From Thiomicrorhabdus sp. 6S3-12 (lineage in GTDB: Bacteria > Pseudomonadota > Gammaproteobacteria > Thiomicrospirales > Thiomicrospiraceae), in contig NZ_JAGETW010000007.1 of the NCBI RefSeq assembly GCF_017571475.1, forward strand, positions 62,001 to 126,000: 64,000 nucleotides of DNA, read 5' to 3'. The notes below the pieces were generated by a model, which made no database searches, had not been told where the DNA came from, and saw only the letters and a list, made by a program, of their open reading frames with translations. A program made the translations under genes and the position numbers. Numbering within the stretch: the stretch's first letter is position 1; every line of letters starts with the position of its first letter. Below, in pieces: positions 18,730 to 25,866 of this stretch.

Positions 18730-19316
18730 TAAAGACTTCCTTTAGTTGACGGCATTTTCCCGGCCATGCGCTCATCCGCGCTTAGAGCCATGCGCAGTGC
18801 GCGACCGAAGGCTTTGAAAATAGTTTCTGTCTGGTGGTGCGCGTTAACGCCGCGGATATTGTCGATATGCAACGAAGCCTGAGCGTGATTGACAAAGCCC
18901 TGAAAGAATTCCATGACCAACTGAGTTTCAAAGGTACCGATCTGTTCACGGGTAAAGTCGCAGTGGAACTCAAGACCTGGGCGGCCGGAAAGGTCGATTA
19001 CCACGCGGGAGAGCGCTTCATCCAGCGGGACATAAGCGTGACCGTAGCGGGTGATGCCTTTTTTGTCGCCCACGGCTTTGGCGATGGCCTGACCAAGAGT
19101 GATGCCTACGTCTTCTACCGTGTGGTGGTCATCGATATGCAAATCGCCGTTCGCTTTGATGTCGATGTCGATCATGCCGTGGCGGGCGATCTGATCAAGC
19201 ATATGCTCGAAAAAAGGGACACCGGTATTTAATTTGGCTTCACCCTGACCGTCCAGATTTACGCTGATTTCGATTTGGGTTTCTAAAGTATCTCGCTTTA
19301 TGGTTGCCGTTCGCAT
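18729..19316 (-). CDS. hisB: Imidazoleglycerol-phosphate dehydratase
   Basis: 195 residues from the ATG at 19316. An in-frame start eight codons upstream exists, but [10 protein letters not shown] is the usual beginning and a GGAAAG-type ribosome site stands before it. The metal-binding histidine motifs [20 protein letters not shown] and the later NAHHQTE are present. This is the short, monofunctional form without the histidinol-phosphatase domain. First gene of the his operon. Confidence 0.96.
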   Translation of the reverse strand: MRTATIKRDTLETQIEISVNLDGQGEAKLNTGVPFFEHMLDQIARHGMIDIDIKANGDLHIDDHHTVEDVGITLGQAIAKAVGDKKGITRYGHAYVPLDEALSRVVIDLSGRPGLEFHCDFTREQIGTFETQLVMEFFQGFVNHAQASLHIDNIRGVNAHHQTETIFKAFGRALRMALSADERMAGKMPSTKGSL

Positions 19317-19733
19317 GCGCTTCTTTCCTGAAAATATCAAAACACCATATGATACCGCAAAACCTTGAAATTTAATAAATACGCTGTTGATAAGGTGATT
19401 TTTTATGGATGCGGTGGTTAAGAGGGGTATTTCCCTTTGTTTTGTAATGATATTTTTCGGGTGTTATTCGGGCGGATCGGATTTCCGATAAATTTGCTGG
19501 GTTGAACCTTTGTCAGGTGTGATCAAATCGTTTTTTGAGCGCCTGATGGAATTCGTTTTTTCCGCGTGGACAGGGCTTATTAGAATTTTTTAATATGCAC
19601 TTATAAAATATTTTGAATGGGCAATAAAGGGCGGGGTTTGGGATAATTCGGAGGTTTTTTGGAGGTGTCTAAATCAAATTTTCTATAAGTTATTGAAATA
19701 TCGTTGATTTTGCTTGTGTTGCTTGGGCCGCAA

Positions 19734-19747
19734 TTGATACGGGTTAA
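19734..19747 (+). promoter_or_regulatory. Possible Fnr/Anr box upstream of ccoN
   Basis: TTGATACGGGTTAA matches the left half of the Fnr consensus TTGAT-N4-ATCAA exactly and the right half at three of five bases. Its centre lies about 61.5 bp before the start expected from the TATAAT at 19790, one of the standard positions for Fnr-type activators. cbb3 operons are commonly under such control; this site is an inference. Confidence 0.4.
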
Positions 19748-19789
19748 TTTTCAATAGTCTTAAACTGGTAACAGGCGCTCTTTGAACGT

Positions 19790-19795
19790 TATAAT
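19790..19795 (+). promoter_or_regulatory. Likely -10 box of the ccoNOQP promoter
   Basis: A perfect TATAAT, 89 bp before the ccoN ATG, without a recognisable -35 hexamer 17 bp upstream (GGTAAC there), which fits an activator-dependent promoter. Transcription would begin near 19802. Confidence 0.45.
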
Positions 19796-19812
19796 TCCGA
19801 GCTACGGGGAGT

Positions 19813-19834
19813 CTGTGCCTTTTTTAAGGTACAG
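19813..19834 (+). promoter_or_regulatory. Leader hairpin before ccoN
   Basis: CTGTGCCTT pairs with AAGGTACAG across a TTTT loop (9 bp, one G-U pair). It would lie in the first 35 bases of the ccoN mRNA and could stabilise the transcript. It is not followed by a U-run, so it is not a terminator. Confidence 0.4.
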
Positions 19835-19883
19835 GTAGTTTGATTTAGGCAAAACTTTGACTAATTTTAGGGGAATCCGACTA

Positions 19884-21314
19884 ATGGATACTACAGCTAA
19901 GCCACAATACGATAATGGCGTAGTCAAGTATTTAACGGTTGGCGCAATAGTCTTTTTGGTGCTAGGTACTTTCTTGGGTACATTTGCAGCATCACAGCTT
20001 GCGTGGCCAGCGTTAAACTTTGACATCGCGGAAATCACTTTTGCTCGTTTGCGTGTAATGCATACGAACACGGTTATCTTTGCATTCGGTGGTATGACCT
20101 TGATGGCTACCGCATTCTATACAGTTCAGCGCACCAACGGTGTCAAGCTATGGAGTAACTCTATGGCCTGGTGGACTGCAATTCTTTTCACAATCGGTCT
20201 TCTGGCGACGGTTGTTACCATCTCGCTAGGGATGACAACCGGTAAAGAGTACCACGAGCAAGAGTGGCCGCTGGCAATTGCGATCGCTGTTGTCTGGACC
20301 ATGTACACTTTCAACTTCGTAATGACTATCGCGTCACGTAACAAAGAGACTCACTCTCACGTATACGTTTCGAACTGGTTCTTCCTGGGTATGATGATTG
20401 CGATCACTTACCTTTACGTTGTTAACGGTCTGGCAATTCCTGTTTCATTGTTCCGTTCTTATTCACTGTTTGCCGGTGTTCAAGATGCGATGATTCAGTG
20501 GTGGTGGGGTCACAATGCGGTAGGTTTCTTCCTGACTGCCGGTTTCCTTGCGATCATGTATTACTTCGTGCCTAAGCAGGCGCAGCGTCCTATCTACTCG
20601 TACCGTCTGTCAGTTATCCACTTCTGGGCTCTGATGTTCGGTTATGTATGGCTGGGTGCTCACCACTTGCAATACACAGCTCTTCCAGACTGGACGGGTT
20701 CTCTTGGTGCGGTAATTTCGCTAGCGATGATCATTCCTTCATGGGGTGGTGCCCTTAACGGTATGTTGACTCTATCCGGTGCTTGGGACCGTCTGCGTAC
20801 AGACTATATCCTGCGCTTCCTGATTATCTCTTTGGCGTTCTACGCAATGTCGACCTTTGAAGGTCCGGTAATGGCGGCTAAGACGGTTAACGCGCTATCT
20901 CACTACACTGACTGGACGGTTGGCCACGTTCACTCTGGTGCTCTAGGTTGGGTTGCGATGGTATCGATCGGTGCTCTATACCACATGGTTATGAAGCTAT
21001 GGAATACAGAGATGTACTCTATGCAGCTGATTAACTTCCACTTCTGGTTGGCAACAATCGGTACGGTGTTCTACATCGTTGCGATGTGGGTATCCGGTAT
21101 CATGCAGGGTCTAATGTGGCGTGCTTATGACGAGTACGGTACTTTGGCTTACACCTTTGCGGAATCGGTTGCAGCTATGCACCCATACTATGCAATGCGT
21201 GCTTTCGGTGGTCTATTGTTCTTCACCGGTGCGGCGGTCATGCTTTATAACGTAGTAATGACTATCCGTATGGCTAACGCTCGAGCGTCTAAGCCAGTTG
21301 AAGCAACTGCATAA
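19884..21314 (+). CDS. ccoN: cbb3-type cytochrome c oxidase subunit I
   Basis: 476 residues with about twelve membrane helices. Heme and copper ligands appear in context: MHTNTVIFAFG near the N-terminus, WWWGHNAVGFF for the copper-site histidine, GAHHLQYT, and VGHVHSGALGWVAM late in the protein. It is the catalytic subunit of the high-affinity terminal oxidase in the inner membrane. The ATG at 19884 is preceded by AGGGGA; an earlier in-frame TTG lacks support. First gene of ccoNOQP; codons are strongly biased, as in abundant proteins. Confidence 0.97.
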   Translation: MDTTAKPQYDNGVVKYLTVGAIVFLVLGTFLGTFAASQLAWPALNFDIAEITFARLRVMHTNTVIFAFGGMTLMATAFYTVQRTNGVKLWSNSMAWWTAILFTIGLLATVVTISLGMTTGKEYHEQEWPLAIAIAVVWTMYTFNFVMTIASRNKETHSHVYVSNWFFLGMMIAITYLYVVNGLAIPVSLFRSYSLFAGVQDAMIQWWWGHNAVGFFLTAGFLAIMYYFVPKQAQRPIYSYRLSVIHFWALMFGYVWLGAHHLQYTALPDWTGSLGAVISLAMIIPSWGGALNGMLTLSGAWDRLRTDYILRFLIISLAFYAMSTFEGPVMAAKTVNALSHYTDWTVGHVHSGALGWVAMVSIGALYHMVMKLWNTEMYSMQLINFHFWLATIGTVFYIVAMWVSGIMQGLMWRAYDEYGTLAYTFAESVAAMHPYYAMRAFGGLLFFTGAAVMLYNVVMTIRMANARASKPVEATA

Positions 21315-21385
21315 TTAATAGGCATCCTGTGCGTCGGTTCGGCCGGCGCCCTGATTGGAATCAATGAGTTGAGGAGCACAAACTC

Positions 21386-22219
21386 ATGTCAAATCATGAC
21401 GACAAACCAAAAAATATCCAGGATGGTCTAGAGCGTAATATTTTCGCCCTATTCCTGGCGACTGCACTGGCAGTATCAATTGCGGGTATTGTTGAAATCG
21501 TACCTCTGTTCTATCTTAAATCTGCTGTAGATTACACAGAACAGACCGATAAATACGGTAACGCGAAAAACGAAAAGTTCCCTGAACTAGTTTGGGAACG
21601 TACCTTTACCGAAGACGAAAGCGGTAATATCGTTGCTGATAAAGCGCTATACAAGTTCGATAAGAACGGTAAGCCGATGTTGGCAGACTGGAAAGCGGGC
21701 GACGGTGTACGTCCTTACACTCCGCTAGAGCTAGCCGGTCGCGATCTTTATCTTCGTGAAGGTTGCTATATTTGTCACTCTCAAATGATTCGTCCGTTCC
21801 GTGATGAGCGCGAGCGTTACGGTCACTTCTCTCTGGCGACAGAATCTATGTACGACCACCCTATGCAATGGGGTTCAAAACGTACTGGTCCTGATCTGGC
21901 CCGTCTAGGTGGTAAATACTCTGATGAATGGCACGTAATGCACTTGTTGCGTCCACAGGATCTTGTTCCTGAATCAGTTATGCCTGCCTATCCATGGCTT
22001 GCGGATCGTATGGTTTCTGAAGATTTCTTCGGCACGGAACGTGATATGAAGAAACGTCTGGAAGTTATGCGTACTCTAGGGGTTCCGTACACTGACTGGG
22101 AAATTGAAAACGCGAACAAAGCGATCGAAGGTTATACCGAGATGGATGCGATGGTTGCGTACCTGCAGGTGTTGGGAACGATGGTTAAGCTGGACGATAG
22201 TAAAGTTTACCGTCAATAA
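21386..22219 (+). CDS. ccoO: cbb3-type cytochrome c oxidase subunit II (mono-heme)
   Basis: 277 residues: one N-terminal membrane anchor, then a periplasmic cytochrome c domain with CYICH at 127-131, the [10 protein letters not shown] context typical of CcoO, and the heme methionine likely in ESVMPAYPW. About 50 extra charged residues (roughly 52-106) lie between anchor and heme domain compared with the short linker of pseudomonad CcoO (about 200 residues). Its stop overlaps the ccoQ ATG by one base. Confidence 0.96.
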   Translation: MSNHDDKPKNIQDGLERNIFALFLATALAVSIAGIVEIVPLFYLKSAVDYTEQTDKYGNAKNEKFPELVWERTFTEDESGNIVADKALYKFDKNGKPMLADWKAGDGVRPYTPLELAGRDLYLREGCYICHSQMIRPFRDERERYGHFSLATESMYDHPMQWGSKRTGPDLARLGGKYSDEWHVMHLLRPQDLVPESVMPAYPWLADRMVSEDFFGTERDMKKRLEVMRTLGVPYTDWEIENANKAIEGYTEMDAMVAYLQVLGTMVKLDDSKVYRQ

Positions 22220-22401
22220 TGAGTCGTATGGAACATTACTTCAGCACAGACTGGTCAGCATTGACTACCCAAGACTGGGCTGGACTGATCATCACGGTTT
22301 TAGTGTTTATCGGTATGTTGATTACCTTTGCTCTGGCTCTGCGCCCATCCAAGCGTAAAGAGCTGGAGGAGCAAAAACACAAAATCCTTGAAGATGATTG
22401 A
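22219..22401 (+). CDS. ccoQ: cbb3-type oxidase small subunit CcoQ
   Basis: 60 residues with one membrane helix (about 20-40) and a charged end (KRKELEEQKHK). CcoQ stabilises the cbb3 complex. Its ATG shares a base with the ccoO stop (TAATG), and ccoP begins 22 bp later behind a GAGGAG site. Confidence 0.9.
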   Translation: MSRMEHYFSTDWSALTTQDWAGLIITVLVFIGMLITFALALRPSKRKELEEQKHKILEDD

Positions 22402-22423
22402 ATCATTCTGAGGAGAATAAAAA

Positions 22424-23332
22424 ATGGCAAATCATAACCCTTGGCCAGACGAAGGCAATACTGGTCACATTTGGGATGAGGACCTGCGTGAGTTAGATAA
22501 CCCACCGCCGCTGTGGTGGATGCTGTCTTTCTATGCCGGTTTCATCATGATTATCTTCTACACCTTGTATTATCCGGTTATTCCTTTGACCGATAAAACA
22601 GGTGAGTTCACTAAAGGTATGGCAGGATGGACTGCCATCGAAGAGTACAACGAAGACTTCAAAGTACTGAAAGACTGGCGTGTTGCTAAATTCGCCGATA
22701 AGGAAGAGCAGCTGGCTGCGATGTCTGTTGCCGATATCCTTAAAGATGATGAACTGCGTCAGTACGCGGTAGCAACTTCAAAAGTACTTTTCGGTGATTA
22801 CTGTGCGGCTTGTCACGGTGCCGGTGGTGCGGGTAACCCTAACTTCCCTGTTTTGGCTGATGATGATTGGCTATGGGGTGGTCAGGTAGCGCAAATCGAA
22901 GCGTCGATTAAAAACGGTCGTATCGGTAACATGCCTGCTCGCGGCATGATGGGTAACCTGTCTGACGAAGAGATCGATAACGTAACCGATTATGTTATCG
23001 CGCTTTCCGAAGGTAAGGGTAGCGACCCTCAATTTGCAGCCGGTAAAGCGGTATATGCGAAAGGTATGTGTCTTGCGTGTCACGGTCCTGCTGGTAAGCC
23101 TTTGGCTCCAGCCGGTGCAGCTAACCTGACTGACCAGGTATGGCGTTTCAGCTCTGATCGCGATGCGATCCGTAACGTGATCGCTAACGGTGTAAATGTT
23201 AAGAAAAACGGCGAATACATCGAAGGTACTCGTCAAGCGATTATGCCGGCTTTCAAAGAGCGTCTTCCAAACGCGGATGTTAACGTTAAACGTCTTGCGG
23301 TTTATATCCACCAGCTAGGTGGTGGTCAATAA
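22424..23332 (+). CDS. ccoP: cbb3-type cytochrome c oxidase subunit III (di-heme)
   Basis: 302 residues: one N-terminal membrane helix (about 32-52), then two cytochrome c domains with CAACH at 127-131 and CLACH at 216-220. It passes electrons from soluble cytochromes to CcoO/CcoN. A terminator-like hairpin begins 14 bp after the stop, closing the structural operon. Confidence 0.97.
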   Translation: MANHNPWPDEGNTGHIWDEDLRELDNPPPLWWMLSFYAGFIMIIFYTLYYPVIPLTDKTGEFTKGMAGWTAIEEYNEDFKVLKDWRVAKFADKEEQLAAMSVADILKDDELRQYAVATSKVLFGDYCAACHGAGGAGNPNFPVLADDDWLWGGQVAQIEASIKNGRIGNMPARGMMGNLSDEEIDNVTDYVIALSEGKGSDPQFAAGKAVYAKGMCLACHGPAGKPLAPAGAANLTDQVWRFSSDRDAIRNVIANGVNVKKNGEYIEGTRQAIMPAFKERLPNADVNVKRLAVYIHQLGGGQ

Positions 23333-23345
23333 GGCGATCTGTAAG

Positions 23346-23371
23346 AAAGGAGAGTTCTGGCTCTCCTTTTT
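23346..23371 (+). terminator. Intrinsic terminator after ccoP
   Basis: AAAGGAGAG pairs with CTCTCCTTT across a six-base loop, followed by further T residues to 23371. It separates the structural genes ccoNOQP from the small gene at 23411 and the assembly genes. Confidence 0.75.
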
Positions 23372-23410
23372 GCTTTCTTAAGCTCTACTTTAGTGACAAA
23401 GGAGTTCATC

Positions 23411-23548
23411 ATGGGTGATTTAAATAATGACTGGGTACTTTGGGGTTCTATCGGCGCCTTGGTACTTTCAATTGTTGCATTAATTGGTTTTGCCTGGAAA
23501 GCCGCTCGCGGTATGGAAGGCATGGAAAAGGATGAAGATAAAGATTAA
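23411..23548 (+). CDS. 45-residue single-helix membrane protein between ccoP and ccoG
   Basis: Reads MGDLNNDWVLWGS then one hydrophobic helix (about residues 10-30) and a charged tail ending KDEDKD. It starts at an ATG with a strong AAAGGAG site six to eight bases upstream, and lies between two terminators, so it is a well-formed gene. Size and place recall CcoM-type accessory subunits of cbb3 oxidase, but I cannot show homology. It could be an oxidase subunit, an assembly factor or unrelated. Confidence 0.72.
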   Translation: MGDLNNDWVLWGSIGALVLSIVALIGFAWKAARGMEGMEKDEDKD

Positions 23549-23578
23549 TCAATCTTGATTCTTGATCTATACATCCTT

Positions 23579-23604
23579 AAAAGCCGGGGGAACCCGGCTT
23601 TTTT
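23579..23604 (+). terminator. Intrinsic terminator before ccoG
   Basis: AAAAGCCGGG pairs perfectly with CCCGGCTTTT across a GGAA tetraloop and runs into T residues. It follows the 45-residue gene by 30 bp. Confidence 0.88.
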
Positions 23605-23726
23605 ATTCCTATCTCAAATCAAAAAATGCTTATATTCCAAGATAAAGATAATCAGTTTTGAGATAATTTTTATTCGTTAAAATCATGATCTACTTGAATA
23701 TTTAGCAGTATTAGCAAGGAAAAGCT

Positions 23727-25202
23727 ATGTCAGAAAAGCAGTCAGAGACGGCCTCTAAAAGCGGTACCGATCACTCGGTACTGGGTGGCGTCGAAACCAG
23801 TAATAAAAATCTGGAAAATATCGGTGTGGAATTGCTGCCGGTACATACGGGAGGGACTGTGCACGCGAAACGCATTCCGGGAACTTTCCGTAAGATAAAA
23901 TGGATTCTGGCCTCATTCTGGTTGATTCTGTTTGTTGGTCCTTACCTGCGCTGGGATGGACATCAGGCTATTCTGTGGGATCTGGCGAATCGCCAGTTTC
24001 ACTTTTTCGGCCTGACCATTCTGCCTCAGGATATTTGGATTCTGGCCATGATTCTGCTCTTTTTTGCGTTACTGCTAGCGGCCTCAACGGCTGTTGCCGG
24101 GCGTCTCTGGTGCGGGTATTTCTGTTTCCATACGGTTTGGACGGATGTCTTTACCTGGCTGGAAGAGAAATTTGAAGGCCAGCCAAACAAGCGTCAAAAG
24201 CTGGATCAAGCGCCGATGAGCCTGGAAAAGCTCAAGGTTAAGATTCCGAAGCACCTTATCTGGCTATTGATCGGTTTCGCAACTTCTTTCAGTTTTGTTG
24301 CTTATTTTACCGATGCGATTGACCTTTGGGCACGTCTGTTTGCTTTTGAATGGGGTAGTGTCGAGACGACCATCGTCGTCGTTCTTGGACTGTCGACCTA
24401 CTTCTTTGCCGGCTTCCTGCGTGAACAAACCTGTATCGGTTTTTGTCCTTATGCTCGTATTCAGGGTGCGATGATCGACACGCAAACCGTTGTGCCGACC
24501 TATGATCAGGATCGTGGTGAGCCTCGTGGGCGTATGCGCCGTGTCAAACCGGGTGAAGAAGCCCCTGATTTAGGTGACTGTATCGATTGTAACCTGTGTG
24601 TTGCGGTCTGCCCGACCGGTGTTGATATTCGTTTGGGGCAGCAGTTCGGCTGTATTACCTGCGGTCTGTGTATCGACGCCTGTGATTCGGTCATGGATAA
24701 GATCAAAAAGCCGCGTGGGCTGATTCGCTATGCATCCTTGCAAGAGTTTACCGGCAAGAAGTTGCCGGCTATCTGGAAACGTCCGCGTGTAATCGTCTAT
24801 TCCGCGATTATGACGTTTGCCGCTGGTGCGATCCTGTACGGTTTGGCCACTATGTCGCCGATTGACGTCAAAGCGTTGCACGAACGCTCGCCTCTGTTTG
24901 TTCAGATGAGTAACGGGTCGATTCAGAACAAGTGGACGCTTAAAGTCGTCAATAAAGGCGCCGAAGTGATGCAGGCCAAAATTACCATCGGCTCCGAATT
25001 CCAGAATATGGAATATGACGTCAGTCCTGCAGTATTGAGCGTGCAGCCGGGAACAGTTGGTTCGGCGACGCTGCTGGTACGTATTCCGCGCCGTGATTTG
25101 ACCGAGGCGAATACGCCGATCGATATCATGGTCGAAGACGTTAATAACCCGCAGATCAAAACCACTTACAACAGTGTTTTCATCGGTCCAAAACCCCGTT
25201 AA
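23727..25202 (+). CDS. ccoG: Cytochrome c oxidase accessory protein CcoG (RdxA/FixG)
   Basis: 491 residues. About five membrane segments, then a ferredoxin-like region with two four-cysteine clusters (CIDCNLCVAVCP and CITCGLCIDACD) and a C-terminal Ig-like FixG domain. CcoG is a membrane iron-sulfur protein that acts as a copper reductase during cbb3 assembly. Also noteworthy is the GRLWCGYFC segment conserved in the family. Starts at an ATG behind AAGGAAA. A terminator follows at 25260. Confidence 0.95.
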   Translation: MSEKQSETASKSGTDHSVLGGVETSNKNLENIGVELLPVHTGGTVHAKRIPGTFRKIKWILASFWLILFVGPYLRWDGHQAILWDLANRQFHFFGLTILPQDIWILAMILLFFALLLAASTAVAGRLWCGYFCFHTVWTDVFTWLEEKFEGQPNKRQKLDQAPMSLEKLKVKIPKHLIWLLIGFATSFSFVAYFTDAIDLWARLFAFEWGSVETTIVVVLGLSTYFFAGFLREQTCIGFCPYARIQGAMIDTQTVVPTYDQDRGEPRGRMRRVKPGEEAPDLGDCIDCNLCVAVCPTGVDIRLGQQFGCITCGLCIDACDSVMDKIKKPRGLIRYASLQEFTGKKLPAIWKRPRVIVYSAIMTFAAGAILYGLATMSPIDVKALHERSPLFVQMSNGSIQNKWTLKVVNKGAEVMQAKITIGSEFQNMEYDVSPAVLSVQPGTVGSATLLVRIPRRDLTEANTPIDIMVEDVNNPQIKTTYNSVFIGPKPR

Positions 25203-25259
25203 GTTTCAATAGCTTTCAAGGCTTTTTGTCAGGATTGCTTTGAGAAACACCGTTATAAT

Positions 25260-25294
25260 AAGCCCTTTACCTTTTTAAGGTAGAGGGCTTTTTT
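25260..25294 (+). terminator. Intrinsic terminator between ccoG and ccoH
   Basis: AAGCCCT (25260-25266) and AGGGCTT (25284-25290) enclose a further TACCTT/AAGGTA pairing, giving a long stem with one mismatch, followed by six T residues. Confidence 0.8.
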
Positions 25295-25331
25295 CTTTGG
25301 GGCTTATTTGATTGAAATTTAGGAGATGACC

Positions 25332-25853
25332 ATGCCAGAAGCCAAAAAAGACCAGCGTGACTGGAGCAATGTATGGAAGAATCCGTTCGTCATTGCCTGG
25401 TTGGTGATTCTGACGATTGTATTAGCGGTTAACTTCTTTATGGTCAGTATGGCGATTGTGACCAATCCAGGTCTGGTTGTGGACGACTTTTACGAGCAGG
25501 GCAAGAATATGGATAAAATCCTTGCCGAACAGAAGCGTATGGAAAAGTTGGGTTGGCAATTGAATATTGATCTGCCGATCCTTTCCGAAGCCAAATCGCA
25601 AACGGTGACTCTGAACGTGCTTGATAACGAGAATAAGCCGATGGATGTCGACAGTGCGATTCTCTACTACTACCGTCCTTCCGACAGAAATCTGGATGGC
25701 GAAGCGCCTTTGTCGGCGACCACAGAGACCGGCGTTTATCAGGTTGAGTTCAGTCTTCCTCTTAAAGGAAAGTGGGATGTGATTATGGAGGTCAAAAAGG
25801 GTGAAAATACCTTTAATGTCGGGCGCTCCATTATGGTTCAGGATCCGGAATAA
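25332..25853 (+). CDS. ccoH: FixH/CcoH family cbb3 assembly protein
   Basis: 173 residues: a hydrophobic helix at about 18-42 and a periplasmic beta domain. FixH proteins assist cbb3 maturation. Two in-frame ATGs exist; the one at 25332 is chosen because AGGAG (25321-25325) sits six bases before it, while the ATG at 25326 touches the site directly. ccoI starts 13 bp after the stop. Confidence 0.9.
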   Translation: MPEAKKDQRDWSNVWKNPFVIAWLVILTIVLAVNFFMVSMAIVTNPGLVVDDFYEQGKNMDKILAEQKRMEKLGWQLNIDLPILSEAKSQTVTLNVLDNENKPMDVDSAILYYYRPSDRNLDGEAPLSATTETGVYQVEFSLPLKGKWDVIMEVKKGENTFNVGRSIMVQDPE

Positions 25854-25866
25854 AGAGTAAGTATCT

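Larger units (their letters stand above)
19317..19883. other. 567-bp intergenic region between hisB and ccoN
   Basis: Divergent gap between hisB (minus) and ccoN (plus). It holds no open frame worth calling. Near its right end are a TATAAT box, an imperfect Fnr/Anr-type site and a leader hairpin, listed separately. The left 350 bp are AT-rich with T-runs and show nothing I can name. Confidence 0.6.
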
